From: Acidovorax delafieldii
GTDB lineage: Bacteria; Pseudomonadota; Gammaproteobacteria; Burkholderiales; Burkholderiaceae_C
Direction of reading: 5' to 3'
Length of the DNA stretch: 64,000 nucleotides
Assembly: GCF_007993815.1 (NCBI RefSeq)
Contig: NZ_VJWE01000017.1
Coordinates: forward strand, 62,001 to 126,000
Notes under the pieces: model-generated
Told to the model about the DNA's origin: nothing
What the model saw: only the letters and a program-made list of their open reading frames with translations
The model's database searches: none
Program-made: the position numbers and the translations under genes
Shown here: one piece after another, positions 31,064-43,616 of the stretch
Layout: every line of letters begins with the position of its first letter
Position numbering within the stretch: position 1 is the first letter of the stretch

Positions 31064-32155
31064 ATGGCCCGCATCAGTCTGGATTTGGCGCATTCGTACA
31101 AGCCCAACCCGCAGCAGGACGGCGACTACGCGCTGCTGCCTTTGAAGATGGAGTTCGAGGACGGTGGTGCCTATGCGCTGCTCGGCCCCTCGGGCTGTGG
31201 CAAGACCACCATGCTCAACATCATGTCGGGCCTGCTCGTACCGTCGCACGGCAAGGTGCTGTTTGACGGGCGTGACGTGACGCGCGCCAGCCCCCAGGAG
31301 CGCAACATTGCCCAGGTGTTCCAGTTCCCGGTGATCTACGACACCATGACGGTGGCCGAGAACCTGGCCTTCCCGCTGCGCAACCGCAAGGTGCCCGAGG
31401 ACCAGATCAAGCAGCGTGTGGGCGTGATCGCCGAGATGCTGGAAATGAGCGGCCAGCTCAACCAGCGCGCGGCAGGCCTCGCGGCCGACGCCAAGCAGAA
31501 GATCTCGCTGGGCCGTGGACTGGTGCGCGCCGATGTGGCGGCCGTGCTGTTCGACGAGCCGCTCACGGTGATCGACCCGCACCTCAAGTGGCAGCTGCGC
31601 CGCAAGCTCAAGCAGATCCACCACGAACTCAAGCTCACGCTGATCTACGTGACCCACGACCAGGTGGAGGCGCTGACCTTTGCCGACCAGGTGGTAGTGA
31701 TGACGCGCGGCAAGGCCGTGCAGGTGGGGTCGGCCGATGCCTTGTTCGAGCGGCCCGCGCACACTTTTGTGGGGCACTTCATTGGCTCGCCGGGCATGAA
31801 CTTCTTGCCTGCGCACAGCGAGGGCGACAGCCTCACTGTGGCCGGGCACCGCCTGGCCAGCCCCGTGGGCCGTGCGCTGCCAAACGGTGTCCTGCAGGTC
31901 GGCATCCGGCCCGAATACCTGGCGCTGGCCCAGCCGCAGCAGCCGGGCGCATTGCCTTGCAACGTGGTGCAAGTGCAGGACATCGGCACCTACCAGATGC
32001 TGACCGCCAAGGTGGGCGAGCACACCGTCAAGGCGCGCTTCACGCCCGAGACGCGGCTGCCATCGGCCGGTGACACGGCATGGCTGCAGGTGCTGGGAAC
32101 CCACACCTGCTTCTACCAGAACGAGCAGTTGCTGACCGCGGAGGTCGCACCATGA
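31064..32155 (+). CDS. glpT: Glycerol ABC transporter ATPase 2 (GlpT-like)
   Basis: A 363-residue MalK-type ATPase, the same length as its partner. Walker A GPSGCGKT (41-48), Walker B VLFDE (161-165) and the switch histidine H198 in YVTHDQVEA are canonical. The signature motif is not: LSGGQ is replaced by LAADA (139-143), and the D-loop reads TVID. It starts one base after the glpS stop. Not to be confused with the enteric glpT, a glycerol-3-phosphate antiporter. The pair should form a heterodimer with one complete ATP site. Confidence 0.9.
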   Translation: MARISLDLAHSYKPNPQQDGDYALLPLKMEFEDGGAYALLGPSGCGKTTMLNIMSGLLVPSHGKVLFDGRDVTRASPQERNIAQVFQFPVIYDTMTVAENLAFPLRNRKVPEDQIKQRVGVIAEMLEMSGQLNQRAAGLAADAKQKISLGRGLVRADVAAVLFDEPLTVIDPHLKWQLRRKLKQIHHELKLTLIYVTHDQVEALTFADQVVVMTRGKAVQVGSADALFERPAHTFVGHFIGSPGMNFLPAHSEGDSLTVAGHRLASPVGRALPNGVLQVGIRPEYLALAQPQQPGALPCNVVQVQDIGTYQMLTAKVGEHTVKARFTPETRLPSAGDTAWLQVLGTHTCFYQNEQLLTAEVAP

Positions 32156-32213
32156 GCGCCGCCCGGCCGCCCGAAGGCGCTCAGCACCGCAGTGCGCAGC
32201 ACGGAGGTTTCCA

Positions 32214-32217
<4 letters not shown>
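32152..32217 (+). other. 21-codon bridging frame between glpT and glpP
   Basis: The ATG overlaps the glpT stop (ATGA at 32152-32155) and the TGA overlaps the glpP start (ATGA at 32214-32217). The frame encodes 21 residues, and its end contains the GGAGGT ribosome site of glpP. It may serve only to carry ribosomes across the gap (translational coupling). The run GCCGCCCGAAGGCGCTCAGC resembles short motifs I recall between Comamonadaceae genes, so a repeat origin is also possible. Confidence 0.4.
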
Positions 32218-33102
<885 letters not shown>

Positions 33103-33110
<8 letters not shown>

Positions 33111-33915
33111 AAAGCGCTTCCAGAAGCGGTCGATCTTCCTTGTTGTCTACCTGCTGTTCGCGCTGTTGCCCATCTACTGGATGGTCAACATGAGCTTCAA
33201 GACGAACGAGGAGATTCTTTCGACCTTCACGTTCTTTCCCCAGCACTTCACCTGGGCCAACTACAAGACCATCTTCACGGACGAGTCCTGGTATTCGGGC
33301 TATATCAACAGCCTTATCTATGTGGGCATCAACACGGTGATCTCGCTCACCGTGGCGCTGCCCGCTGCTTATGCCTTCAGCCGCTATCAGTTCCTGGGCG
33401 ACAAGCATGTGTTCTTCTGGCTGCTGACCAACCGCATGACGCCACCCGCCGTGTTCCTGCTGCCGTTCTTTCAGCTCTACACCACCGTGGGGCTGATGGA
33501 CACGCACATTGCTGTGGCACTGGCGCACCTGCTGTTCAACGTACCGCTGGCGGTGTGGATTCTGGAAGGCTTCATGAGCGGTATTCCGCGCGAGATCGAT
33601 GAGACGGCCTATATCGATGGCTACAGCTTTCCGCGCTTTTTCATGACCATTTTCCTGCCGCTCATCAAGGCTGGTGTGGGCGTGGCAGCGTTCTTCTGCT
33701 TCATGTTCAGCTGGGTAGAACTGCTGCTGGCGCGCACGCTGACCAGCGTGAATGCCAAGCCCATCGTGGCCACCATGACGCGCACGGTGAGCGCCTCGGG
33801 CATGGACTGGGCGACGCTGGCCGCCGCTGGCGTGCTGACCATCGTGCCGGGTGCGATCGTGATCTGGTTTGTTCGCCACTACATCGCAAAAGGCTTTGCG
33901 ATGGGGCGGGTTTAA
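33103..33915 (+). CDS. glpQ: Glycerol ABC transporter permease 2 (GlpQ-like)
   Basis: A 270-residue MalG-type permease with about six membrane helices and the EAA loop IDETAYIDGYSFPRFF (about residues 166-181). The start lies inside the end of glpP. The symbol follows the rhizobial glycerol transporter; the enteric glpQ is an unrelated phosphodiesterase. It forms the heterodimeric pore with glpP. Confidence 0.93.
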
Positions 33916-33927
33916 GGAGGCAGCGAC

Positions 33928-34236
33928 ATGTTTGACTGGATGGCCTGGACGCTGCCCGTGGCGGTGTTCTTCATTTGCATCGTGCTGATGCTGATCGGTA
34001 TGACAGTGTGGGAGATCAAGTCGCCCACAACGATGCGCAAGGGTTTTTTGCCGCTGGAGACGACGCGCGGTGATCGGCTGTTCATTGGGCTGTTGTCGGC
34101 GGCCTACGTGAATCTGATTTTTGTCGGCGTCAGCGGCAAGCTGGCCCAGTGGTTCAGCCTGCAGGGCGACCCGTCGATCTGGATCAGCTTTGTGTTGTCG
34201 ATGGCGCTGCTGCTGCTCATCCTGCGCAAGGGGTGA
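33928..34236 (+). CDS. glpU: DUF2160 small membrane protein of the glycerol ABC transporter
   Basis: A 102-residue inner-membrane protein with three hydrophobic segments (about residues 7-29, 48-66 and 76-97). It belongs to DUF2160, a family found almost only in glycerol ABC operons, between the permeases and the binding protein, as here. A GGAGG ribosome site precedes the ATG. Its role is not established; it may be an accessory subunit of the importer. Confidence 0.88.
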   Translation: MFDWMAWTLPVAVFFICIVLMLIGMTVWEIKSPTTMRKGFLPLETTRGDRLFIGLLSAAYVNLIFVGVSGKLAQWFSLQGDPSIWISFVLSMALLLLILRKG

Positions 34237-34349
34237 GGTGTTTGCAGGCAGCCTTGGTTTCAATGGTTCCCGTCGCGCGGCTCAACCCTTCCCCGGAGCC
34301 GCGTGACCCTTGCATCCAAAGGGGAGATGACTATGAGGAGACAGGCACT

Positions 34350-36080
<1,731 letters not shown>

Positions 36081-36117
36081 TCCACAGATCAAGGTGTGGT
36101 TGCAACCACCATTGATC

Positions 36118-36155
36118 GGCAGCCAGGGCTCACAAGGTCTCTGGCTGCCTTTTTT
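36118..36155 (+). terminator. Intrinsic terminator of the glp transporter operon
   Basis: GGCAGCCAG pairs with CTGGCTGCC (perfect 9-base stem, 36118-36126 with 36141-36149, loop of 14 bases) and is followed by TTTTTT at 36150-36155. It separates the importer genes from glpD, which therefore probably has its own promoter or is reached by read-through. Confidence 0.88.
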
Positions 36156-36253
36156 GCTCGATACCGCCCTCGGCACCTGTGCGGCTGCGGGGCGGGTTCT
36201 CACCCCGGGAGTGTCAGGAATTCAAGGGTAAACCCTTGGTTTCTACTCCGCCC

Positions 36254-37861
36254 ATGGACAATCACCCCATGACCATTGCCACCGCACCCCTTCCTACACG
36301 GCGCGCCGACCTCCTGGCCCGCCTCGCCCAGCCGCACCAGTATGACCTCGCCGTGATCGGCGGTGGCGCGACGGGCCTGGGGGTGGCGCTGGATGCCGCG
36401 GCGCGCGGCTTCAGCGTCGTGCTGGTGGATTCACACGATTTCGCCAAAGGAACCTCGTCCCGGGCCACCAAGCTGGTGCATGGCGGGGTCCGTTACCTGG
36501 CCCAGGGCAACATCGCGTTGGTGCGCGAGGCGCTGCATGAACGCACCACGCTGCTGCACAACGCGCCCCATCTGGCGCAACCGCTGCCCTTTGTGATGCC
36601 GTCTTACCGTTTCTGGGAAACACCCTTCTATGGCATCGGGCTGATGATGTATGACGCGCTTGCAGGCAAGGCTGGCCTGGGCGCTACGGAGTTTCTGGGG
36701 CGCGCTCGCACCCTGCAATGTCTGCCCACCGCCCGTACCGAGGGGCTCAAGGGCAGTGTCAAATATTGGGACGGCCAGTTCGATGACGCTCGCCTGGCCT
36801 TGGCGCTGGCGCGCACGGCCGCCAGCCTGGGCGCTTTGGTTGTCAATTACTGTCCCGCACGGTCGCTGGTTCACGAGGCTGGCAAGGTCGTGGGTTTTGT
36901 CTGCGAGGACGCGGACAGCGGCCAACAATTCACGGTGCGCGCTCGGTCGGTGGTCAACGCCACGGGCGTGTGGGTGGACACCCTGCGCCAGATGGACGGC
37001 GAAGCCATCGGTCGGCCTGTCAAGCCCATGGTGGCGCCCAGCCAGGGGGTGCACATTGTGGTGGACCGGGAGTTCTTGCCGTCCGACCACGCGCTGATGG
37101 TGCCCAAGACGGCCGATGGCCGCGTGCTGTTTGCGGTGCCTTGGCTGGGCAAACTTATTCTGGGCACCACCGACAGCCCGCGCCAGGATGTGGTGCGCGA
37201 GCCTGAGCCCTTCCGGGAGGAAGTGCGGTTCATCCTGGAGGAATCCGCGCGCTACCTGACCCGCGCGCCCCGCGTCGAGGACATCCGTAGCATCTGGGTG
37301 GGCTTGCGTCCGCTGGTCAAGCCGCAGGACGACGACGGCGACAACACCAAAAAGATCAGCCGGGAGCACACCGTGCTGGCCAGCCGCAGTGGCCTGATCA
37401 CCGTGACGGGTGGAAAATGGACCACCTACCGGGCAATGGCCGAAGATGTGTTGCAAAAATGCTTCACCACGGGGCTGTTGCCTGAAAAACCAGCTGGGGT
37501 GACCAATCATCTGCCGTTGGTGGGAACTCCTCGGGAGCCCGTACAGCACCGCATCAGCGACGCCCAAGGACTGCACTCTTACGGCACGGAAGCGGCTGAG
37601 GTGCGGGCAATGCCCGGAGCGCAGACGGATCTCGGGGGCGGCCTGACGGTGGCAATGGTGCGCTTTGCGGCCCGCTACGAATACGCCTGTACGGTGGAAG
37701 ATATGCTGGCGCGGCGTTCGCGTCTGCTGTTCCTGGATGCCCGCAAGGCGATTGAGCTGGCGCCGGTTGTCGCAGGCCTCCTGCGCGAGGAGCTAGGCGC
37801 CGATCCGCAACTGGAGGCCTTTCTGGCCCTGGCGCAACAGTATCTGCATGTGCCCACATAA
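36254..37861 (+). CDS. glpD: Aerobic glycerol-3-phosphate dehydrogenase
   Basis: A 535-residue FAD enzyme at the inner membrane face that oxidises glycerol 3-phosphate to dihydroxyacetone phosphate and passes electrons to ubiquinone. The FAD motif AVIGGGATGLGVALDAAARG is at about residues 34-53, followed by the conserved SSRATKLVHGGVRYL segment and WGLRPLVKP-type substrate region (IWVGLRPLVKP). An ATG at 36269 is an alternative start. It completes the glycerol pathway with glpK. Confidence 0.95.
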   Translation: MDNHPMTIATAPLPTRRADLLARLAQPHQYDLAVIGGGATGLGVALDAAARGFSVVLVDSHDFAKGTSSRATKLVHGGVRYLAQGNIALVREALHERTTLLHNAPHLAQPLPFVMPSYRFWETPFYGIGLMMYDALAGKAGLGATEFLGRARTLQCLPTARTEGLKGSVKYWDGQFDDARLALALARTAASLGALVVNYCPARSLVHEAGKVVGFVCEDADSGQQFTVRARSVVNATGVWVDTLRQMDGEAIGRPVKPMVAPSQGVHIVVDREFLPSDHALMVPKTADGRVLFAVPWLGKLILGTTDSPRQDVVREPEPFREEVRFILEESARYLTRAPRVEDIRSIWVGLRPLVKPQDDDGDNTKKISREHTVLASRSGLITVTGGKWTTYRAMAEDVLQKCFTTGLLPEKPAGVTNHLPLVGTPREPVQHRISDAQGLHSYGTEAAEVRAMPGAQTDLGGGLTVAMVRFAARYEYACTVEDMLARRSRLLFLDARKAIELAPVVAGLLREELGADPQLEAFLALAQQYLHVPT

Positions 37862-37868
37862 CACGCGC

Positions 37869-37897
37869 TTGACTTCCTAAAAGTCTTTTGCAATAAT
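37869..37897 (+). promoter_or_regulatory. Promoter of the rplN (spc) operon
   Basis: TTGACT (37869-37874) and AATAAT (37892-37897) are 17 bases apart, close to the sigma-70 consensus. The start would give a leader of about 150 bases before rplN. The leader contains a hairpin (CTTCGCGTTTCATACGTGAAG). In enteric bacteria the spc operon is regulated by S8; no such site is identified here. Confidence 0.75.
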
Positions 37898-38055
37898 CGA
37901 GGGCTTCGCGTTTCATACGTGAAGTTTCTGCCCAGCGGGAAGTGCTGCAAATGGTTTGCGGTGCGGACGACGGGCCCAAGACTGACTGGCTGATTTGCAG
38001 CCCTTGAGAAGTTCTCTGGGGCTGTTGTCTTCTGGTGCAAGTTGGGAATATTGAA

Positions 38056-38424
38056 ATGATCCAGACAGAATCTCGGTTAGAGGTTGCCGACAATACCGGC
38101 GCCAAGTCCGTCCTTTGCATCAAGGTGCTGGGTGGCTCGAAGCGTCGCTATGCAAGCGTTGGCGACATCATCAAGGTGAGCATCAAAGAAGCCGCTCCAC
38201 GTGGCCGCGTCAAAAAAGGCGAGGTTTACAGCGCAGTGGTGGTTCGCACGGCGAAGGGTATTCGTCGCGGCGACGGTTCGCTCGTCAAATTCGACGGCAA
38301 CGCAGCAGTGTTGCTGAATGCAAAGTTGGAGCCCATTGGCACCCGCATCTTTGGACCCGTGACGCGTGAACTGCGTACCGAGAAGTTCATGAAGATCGTG
38401 TCCCTGGCTCCTGAAGTTCTCTAA
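38056..38424 (+). CDS. rplN: 50S ribosomal protein L14
   Basis: A 122-residue L14, the exact family length. It begins [17 protein letters not shown] and contains the L14 signature region around [13 protein letters not shown]. It binds 23S rRNA and forms a bridge to the 30S subunit. It opens the spc block here; the S10-operon genes that often precede it (rplP, rpmC, rpsQ) are not adjacent, so the cluster is split and glpD lies upstream. The upstream promoter supports an independent transcript. Confidence 0.98.
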   Translation: MIQTESRLEVADNTGAKSVLCIKVLGGSKRRYASVGDIIKVSIKEAAPRGRVKKGEVYSAVVVRTAKGIRRGDGSLVKFDGNAAVLLNAKLEPIGTRIFGPVTRELRTEKFMKIVSLAPEVL

Positions 38425-38433
38425 GGACGCGCC

Positions 38434-38754
38434 ATGAACAAGATTCGCAAGGGCGACGAAGTCATCGTGCTGACCGGCCGTGACAAGGGCAAGCGTGGCA
38501 CTGTGTCGCTGCGCAAGGATGACTCTCACCTCGTCATCGACGGTATCAACCTGGTCAAGAAGCACGCCAAGCCAAACCCTATGAAGGGTACGACGGGCGG
38601 CATCATCGAAAAGGCCATGCCGATTCACCAGTCCAACGTGGCCATCTTCAATGCCGCTACTGGCAAAGCTGATCGCGTGGGCATCAAGGTGCAGGCTGAC
38701 GGCACGCGCGTTCGCGTGTTCAAGTCCAGCGGCGCTGAAATCAAGGCGGCCTAA
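38434..38754 (+). CDS. rplX: 50S ribosomal protein L24
   Basis: A 106-residue L24 with the N-terminal KOW motif ([21 protein letters not shown]), which starts 50S assembly by binding the 5' end of 23S rRNA. It lies nine bases after rplN in the usual spc order. Confidence 0.98.
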   Translation: MNKIRKGDEVIVLTGRDKGKRGTVSLRKDDSHLVIDGINLVKKHAKPNPMKGTTGGIIEKAMPIHQSNVAIFNAATGKADRVGIKVQADGTRVRVFKSSGAEIKAA

Positions 38755-38763
38755 GGGGTAAAC

Positions 38764-39303
38764 ATGGCACGACTCCAAGAAATTTACCGCGACAAGATCG
38801 CTCCCGAGCTGACCAAGCAGTTCGGTTACACCTCGCCGATGCAGGTTCCCCGTCTGACTAAGATCACGCTGAACATGGGCGTGAGCGAAGCAGTCTCGGA
38901 CAAGAAGGTGATGGACAACGCTGTGGCCGATCTGACCAAGATTGCTGGTCAGAAGCCTGTGGTGACCAAGGCCAAGAAGGCTATCGCTGGTTTCAAGATC
39001 CGCGAAGGTCAGGCCATTGGCTGTATGGTCACGCTGCGTGGCGTGCAGATGTATGAGTTCCTGGATCGTTTCGTGACCGTGGCGCTGCCCCGCGTTCGTG
39101 ACTTCCGTGGTATCTCCGGTCGCGCCTTCGATGGCCGTGGCAACTACAACATCGGCGTCAAAGAACAGATCATTTTCCCTGAAATTGAGTACGACAAGGT
39201 TGACGCCCTGCGCGGTCTCAATATCAGCATCACCACGACGGCCAAGTCCGACGAAGAAGCCAAGGCGCTTCTCGCTGGTTTCCGTTTCCCGTTCAAGAAC
39301 TGA
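38764..39303 (+). CDS. rplE: 50S ribosomal protein L5
   Basis: A 179-residue L5 with the typical N-terminus ([21 protein letters not shown]), the [13 protein letters not shown] motif and the C-terminal [15 protein letters not shown] segment. It binds 5S rRNA and touches the P-site tRNA. Length and order (rplX-rplE-rpsN) are standard. Confidence 0.98.
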   Translation: MARLQEIYRDKIAPELTKQFGYTSPMQVPRLTKITLNMGVSEAVSDKKVMDNAVADLTKIAGQKPVVTKAKKAIAGFKIREGQAIGCMVTLRGVQMYEFLDRFVTVALPRVRDFRGISGRAFDGRGNYNIGVKEQIIFPEIEYDKVDALRGLNISITTTAKSDEEAKALLAGFRFPFKN

Positions 39304-39311
39304 GGCGAAGC

Positions 39312-39617
39312 ATGGCTAAAGTAGCTTTGATCCAGCGCGAACTGAAGCGCGAAAAACTGGCAGCCAAGTACGCAACCAAGTATGCGGAACTGAAGGCAAT
39401 CGCTGGCGATGCCAAGCGCAGCGACGAAGAGCGTGATGCAGCCCGCCTGGGCCTGCAAAAGCTCCCGCGCAACGCAAACCCCACACGTCAGCGTAACCGT
39501 TGCGAAATCACCGGTCGTCCACGTGGCACCTTCCGTCAATTCGGTCTGGCTCGCGCCAAGATCCGCGAACTGGCTTTCAATGGCGACATCCCAGGTGTCA
39601 CCAAGGCCAGCTGGTAA
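39312..39617 (+). CDS. rpsN: 30S ribosomal protein S14, zinc-free form
   Basis: A 101-residue S14 of the long type that lacks the CxxC zinc ribbon of the 61-residue form. The conserved C-terminal half is present ([21 protein letters not shown]). It binds 16S rRNA in the 30S head. It lies eight bases after rplE. Confidence 0.98.
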   Translation: MAKVALIQRELKREKLAAKYATKYAELKAIAGDAKRSDEERDAARLGLQKLPRNANPTRQRNRCEITGRPRGTFRQFGLARAKIRELAFNGDIPGVTKASW

Positions 39618-39637
39618 GCAGGCAGGAGAGATTAAAC

Positions 39638-40033
39638 ATGAGCATGAGTGATCCCATCGCTGACTTGCTGACCCGCATCCGTAATGCACAGATGGTCTCC
39701 AAGGCCACGGTTCTGGTGCCATCTTCCAAAGTGAAGATCGCCATCGCCCAGGTGCTGAAGGACGAAGGTTATATCGACGGCTTCCAGGTCAAGACCGAAG
39801 CTGGCAAGTCCGAACTCGAAATTGCCCTGAAGTATTACGCAGGCCGTCCAGTGATTGAGCGCATCGAGCGCGTCAGCCGCCCTGGTCTGCGTGTCTACAA
39901 AGGCCGTGATTCCATTCCACAAGTCATGAACGGTCTGGGTGTGGCAATTGTCACAACGCCCAAGGGCGTGATGACCGATCGCAAGGCGCGCGCTACCGGT
40001 GTCGGTGGCGAAGTGCTCTGTTACGTGGCCTAA
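39638..40033 (+). CDS. rpsH: 30S ribosomal protein S8
   Basis: A 131-residue S8 starting [18 protein letters not shown] and ending in the [11 protein letters not shown] signature. It binds the central domain of 16S rRNA early in assembly and is the translational repressor of the spc operon in E. coli; whether that holds here is not shown. AGGAGAG precedes the ATG at 39638; a longer frame upstream is a shadow of rpsN. Confidence 0.98.
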   Translation: MSMSDPIADLLTRIRNAQMVSKATVLVPSSKVKIAIAQVLKDEGYIDGFQVKTEAGKSELEIALKYYAGRPVIERIERVSRPGLRVYKGRDSIPQVMNGLGVAIVTTPKGVMTDRKARATGVGGEVLCYVA

Positions 40034-40058
40034 CCCGCGGCATTGAGGAGAAACTGAA

Positions 40059-40592
40059 ATGTCCCGAGTAGGAAAAATGCCCGTGACCATCCCCGCAGGT
40101 GTGGATGTGTCCGTGAAGAGTGACCAGATCTCCGTGAAGGGTTCTGGCGGCACCCTGTCGCTGGCGCAAAACGCGCTGGTGAAGGTGTCCAGCAATGAAG
40201 GCAAGCTCAGCTTTGAGCCTGCCAATGATTCCCGCGAAGCCAATGCCATGAGCGGCACGATTCGCCAGTTGGTCAACAACATGGTGGTCGGCGTCAGCAA
40301 GGGTTTCGAAAAGAAGCTGAGCTTGGTAGGCGTGGGTTACAAGGCTGCTGCAGCCGGTTCCAAGCTGAACCTGGCCGTCGGCTATTCGCACCCGGTCAAC
40401 ATCGAGATGCCCGCTGGTATCACGGTTGCCACCCCTACCCCCACTGAAGTGGTGATCAAGGGTGCTGATCGTCAACGCGTCGGTCAGATCGCCGCTGAGA
40501 TCCGTGCTGTTCGTCCACCCGAGCCCTACAAGGGCAAGGGCATCCGCTACGCGGACGAAAAGATCACGATCAAAGAGACCAAGAAGAAATAA
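40059..40592 (+). CDS. rplF: 50S ribosomal protein L6
   Basis: A 177-residue L6 with its two homologous domains and the C-terminal signature [16 protein letters not shown]. It binds 23S rRNA near the factor-binding site. GAGGAG precedes the start. Confidence 0.98.
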   Translation: MSRVGKMPVTIPAGVDVSVKSDQISVKGSGGTLSLAQNALVKVSSNEGKLSFEPANDSREANAMSGTIRQLVNNMVVGVSKGFEKKLSLVGVGYKAAAAGSKLNLAVGYSHPVNIEMPAGITVATPTPTEVVIKGADRQRVGQIAAEIRAVRPPEPYKGKGIRYADEKITIKETKKK

Positions 40593-40603
40593 GGAGCTGC
40601 AAC

Positions 40604-40969
40604 ATGTTGACCAAGAAAGAGCAGCGTCTTCGTCGTTCGCGCCAGACCCGCATCCGCATTGCACAGCAAGGCGTGGCGCGTCTGACCGTGAACCGTACGA
40701 ACCTCCATATCTACGCCAGTGTGATCTCCGGCGACGGCAGCAAGGTGCTGGCAAGCGCTTCGACGGCAGAAGCCGACGTGCGCAAGTCGCTCGGCGGTTC
40801 GGGCAAGGGTGGCAATGCCGCTGCAGCCCAGATCATCGGCAAGCGGATCGCTGAAAAGGCGAAAGCTGCAGGTGTCGAGAAGGTTGCATTTGATCGCGCA
40901 GGTTTTGCTTACCACGGTCGCGTCAAGGCTTTGGCCGACGCAGCCCGTGAAGCCGGCCTGCAGTTCTAA
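40604..40969 (+). CDS. rplR: 50S ribosomal protein L18
   Basis: A 121-residue L18 with a basic N-terminal tail ([18 protein letters not shown]) and the conserved end [19 protein letters not shown]. It carries 5S rRNA into the 50S subunit together with L5. Confidence 0.98.
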   Translation: MLTKKEQRLRRSRQTRIRIAQQGVARLTVNRTNLHIYASVISGDGSKVLASASTAEADVRKSLGGSGKGGNAAAAQIIGKRIAEKAKAAGVEKVAFDRAGFAYHGRVKALADAAREAGLQF

Positions 40970-40986
40970 GCGGAGCGGAATAAAAA

Positions 40987-41505
40987 ATGGCTAAATTTCA
41001 ACCCAAAGTGCAAGACGAAGGTCGTGACGACGGTCTGCGCGAAAAAATGATCGCGGTCAACCGCGTGACCAAAGTCGTGAAGGGTGGCCGTATTCTCGGT
41101 TTCGCCGCACTGACTGTGGTTGGCGATGGTGACGGCCGCGTGGGCATGGGTAAGGGCAAGTCCAAGGAAGTGCCCGCTGCTGTGCAAAAGGCGATGGAAG
41201 AAGCCCGCCGCAACATGGTCAAGGTGTCCCTGAAGAACGGCACCATCCATCACAACGTGACCGGCCACCATGGCGCGGCAGTGGTGATGATGGCTCCCGC
41301 ACCCAAGGGTACCGGTATCATCGCTGGCGGTCCTATGCGCGCAGTCTTTGAAGTACTGGGTGTGACCGACATCGTGGCCAAGAGCCATGGTTCGTCCAAC
41401 CCCTACAACATGGTCCGTGCTACCTTTGACGCGCTCGTCAATTCGACGACTCCGTCGAACGTTGCAGCCAAGCGCGGCAAGACAGTCGAAGACATCTTCG
41501 CCTGA
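40987..41505 (+). CDS. rpsE: 30S ribosomal protein S5
   Basis: A 172-residue S5 with the N-terminal double-stranded-RNA-binding fold ([21 protein letters not shown]) and the C-terminal domain ([20 protein letters not shown]). It takes part in decoding accuracy and helicase activity at the mRNA entry tunnel. Confidence 0.98.
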   Translation: MAKFQPKVQDEGRDDGLREKMIAVNRVTKVVKGGRILGFAALTVVGDGDGRVGMGKGKSKEVPAAVQKAMEEARRNMVKVSLKNGTIHHNVTGHHGAAVVMMAPAPKGTGIIAGGPMRAVFEVLGVTDIVAKSHGSSNPYNMVRATFDALVNSTTPSNVAAKRGKTVEDIFA

Positions 41506-41519
41506 ACCGGAGCCTGAAT

Positions 41520-41702
41520 ATGACAACGCAACAAACCGTCAAGATTCAACTGGTGCGCAGCCCGATCGGCACCAAGGAATCGCACCGCGCCACCGTCCGT
41601 GGCCTGGGTCTGCGCAAGCTGAACAGCGTCAGCGAATTGAAGGATTCGCCCGAAGTTCGCGGCATGATTAACAAGATCAGCTACCTGGTCAAAATCGTCT
41701 GA
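41520..41702 (+). CDS. rpmD: 50S ribosomal protein L30
   Basis: A 60-residue L30 with the conserved [20 protein letters not shown] start and ending near LVKIV. It lies between rpsE and rplO as in other proteobacteria. Confidence 0.97.
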   Translation: MTTQQTVKIQLVRSPIGTKESHRATVRGLGLRKLNSVSELKDSPEVRGMINKISYLVKIV

Positions 41703-41712
41703 GAGATAGATC

Positions 41713-42144
41713 ATGGAACTCAATAGCATCAAGCCCGCAGACGGCGCCAAGCATGCCAAGCGCCGCGTAGGCCGTGGTATCGGCTCCGGCCTGGGCAAGA
41801 CCGCTGGCCGTGGTCACAAGGGCCAAAAGTCCCGCTCTGGTGGCTACCACAAGGTGGGCTTCGAAGGCGGTCAAATGCCGCTGCAACGTCGCTTGCCCAA
41901 GCGCGGCTTCAAGTCGCACCTGCTCAAGTTCAATGCAGAAGTTACGCTGACGGCGCTGGACCAACTGGGTCTGGCCGAAGTGGATGTGCTGGCACTGAAG
42001 CAAGCTGGTCTGGTGGGCGAGCTGGCCAAGGTGGTCAAGGTCATCAAGAGCGGTTCCCTGAGCAAGGCAGTCAAGCTGTCTGGCGTGGGTGCTACGGCTG
42101 GTGCCAAGGCAGCCATCGAAGCTGCTGGCGGCAGCGTCGCCTGA
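41713..42144 (+). CDS. rplO: 50S ribosomal protein L15
   Basis: A 143-residue L15 with the Gly/Arg-rich N-terminus ([31 protein letters not shown]) that winds through 23S rRNA and the globular end with [11 protein letters not shown]. Order rpmD-rplO-secY is standard. Confidence 0.98.
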   Translation: MELNSIKPADGAKHAKRRVGRGIGSGLGKTAGRGHKGQKSRSGGYHKVGFEGGQMPLQRRLPKRGFKSHLLKFNAEVTLTALDQLGLAEVDVLALKQAGLVGELAKVVKVIKSGSLSKAVKLSGVGATAGAKAAIEAAGGSVA

Positions 42145-42168
42145 GTGTGGCACTGAAGGAAGGCATCT

Positions 42169-43488
42169 GTGGCTACTAGCGCGGCTCAAATTGCAAAGAC
42201 CGGAAAATTCGGCGACCTGCGCCGTCGTCTGGTTTTTCTGTTGCTGGCGCTGGTCGTATACCGCATCGGGGCTCATATCCCTGTGCCTGGTATCGATCCA
42301 GCCCAACTTCAGCAGCTGTTCAGTGGCCAGCAGGGCGGCATCCTGAACCTGTTCAACATGTTTTCGGGTGGCGCGCTGTCGCGTTTCACAGTGTTCGCAC
42401 TGGGGATCATGCCGTACATCTCTGCATCGATCATCATGCAGCTGATGACCTACGTGCTGCCCGCGTTTGAGCAGTTGAAGAAGGAAGGCGAAGCTGGTCG
42501 CAGGAAGATCACGCAATACACCCGTTACGGAACCCTGGGCCTGGCCCTGTTCCAGTCTCTGGGTATTGCCGTGGCTCTCGAAAGCTCTGCTGGCTTGGTT
42601 CTGAGCCCCGGTTTTGGCTTCCGCCTGACTGCGGTGGTCAGTTTGACGGCCGGAACCATGTTTCTGATGTGGTTGGGTGAGCAGATCACCGAGCGTGGTC
42701 TGGGCAACGGGATTTCGATCCTGATCTTCGGTGGTATCGCCGCCGGGCTGCCCAGTTCGATCGGTGGTCTTCTGGAGCTGGTTCGTACTGGCGCGATGAG
42801 CATCCTGGCAGCCATCTTCATTGTTATCGTGGTGGGTCTGGTGACTTACTTCGTGGTGTTTGTGGAGCGTGGTCAGCGCAAGATCCTGGTGAACTATGCG
42901 CGGCGACAAGTCGGCAACAAGGTGTATGGCGGTCAATCGTCACACTTGCCCTTGAAGCTGAACATGGCTGGTGTGATTCCTCCGATCTTCGCGTCGTCGA
43001 TCATCTTGCTGCCTGCGACTGTGGTGAACTGGTTCAGTGCTGGTGAATCGATGCGTTGGCTCAAGGACATCTCGGGTGCACTGACTCCAGGTCAGCCGAT
43101 CTATGTGATGTTCTATGCCGCTGCGATCATCTTCTTCTGCTTCTTCTACACGGCGTTGGTGTTCAACAGCCGCGAGACAGCAGACAACCTGAAGAAGAGT
43201 GGCGCGTTCATCCCAGGCATTCGTCCCGGTGAACAAACTGCCCGTTACATCGACAAGATCCTGGTTCGCCTGACCTTGGCCGGTGCCGTGTACATCACCT
43301 TCGTGTGTCTGTTGCCGGAGTTTCTGATCCTGAAGTACAACGTACCGTTTTACTTTGGTGGAACTTCCCTGCTGATCATTGTGGTGGTGACCATGGACTT
43401 CATGGCCCAGGTCCAGAACTACATGATGTCGCAACAGTACGAATCGCTGCTCAAGAAGGCGAACTTCAAAGGCAGTGCAGGCGGTTGA
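42169..43488 (+). CDS. secY: Protein translocase subunit SecY
   Basis: A 439-residue channel subunit of the Sec translocon with ten predicted membrane helices. Conserved pieces include [23 protein letters not shown]-type helix 1 region ([19 protein letters not shown]), [20 protein letters not shown] and the cytoplasmic loop with [14 protein letters not shown]. The start is a GTG at 42169 after GAAGGA. It is co-transcribed with the ribosomal genes. Confidence 0.98.
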   Translation: MATSAAQIAKTGKFGDLRRRLVFLLLALVVYRIGAHIPVPGIDPAQLQQLFSGQQGGILNLFNMFSGGALSRFTVFALGIMPYISASIIMQLMTYVLPAFEQLKKEGEAGRRKITQYTRYGTLGLALFQSLGIAVALESSAGLVLSPGFGFRLTAVVSLTAGTMFLMWLGEQITERGLGNGISILIFGGIAAGLPSSIGGLLELVRTGAMSILAAIFIVIVVGLVTYFVVFVERGQRKILVNYARRQVGNKVYGGQSSHLPLKLNMAGVIPPIFASSIILLPATVVNWFSAGESMRWLKDISGALTPGQPIYVMFYAAAIIFFCFFYTALVFNSRETADNLKKSGAFIPGIRPGEQTARYIDKILVRLTLAGAVYITFVCLLPEFLILKYNVPFYFGGTSLLIIVVVTMDFMAQVQNYMMSQQYESLLKKANFKGSAGG

Positions 43489-43535
43489 CATCACGAGGGC
43501 AGCGCCCAGCGCTGCCTGCAAAGAGTTGGATATCG

Positions 43536-43616
43536 GTTGAGTTGGCGCCCCACGATTTTTCGCGGGCACAAATTGTGTTCCGTGCGAAGCAGCCGGGACG
43601 GATGGAAAAGTTTTAG
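43536..43616 (+). pseudogene. infA: Remnant of infA (translation initiation factor IF-1), 3' end only
   Basis: Between secY and rpmJ, where infA normally sits, one frame reads VELAPHDFSRAQIVFRAK followed by QPGRMEKF and a stop. This matches the C-terminus I recall for the second-type betaproteobacterial IF-1 (VELTPYDLSRARIVFRAK), about residues 54-71. The N-terminal two thirds of the 72-residue OB fold is missing, and no start codon or ribosome site belongs to it. IF-1 is essential, so a complete copy must exist elsewhere in the genome. Confidence 0.8.

Noticed and set aside
37898-38055. Possible tRNA or riboswitch in the rplN leader
   Set aside because: A hairpin is visible but no cloverleaf or known aptamer core could be drawn.
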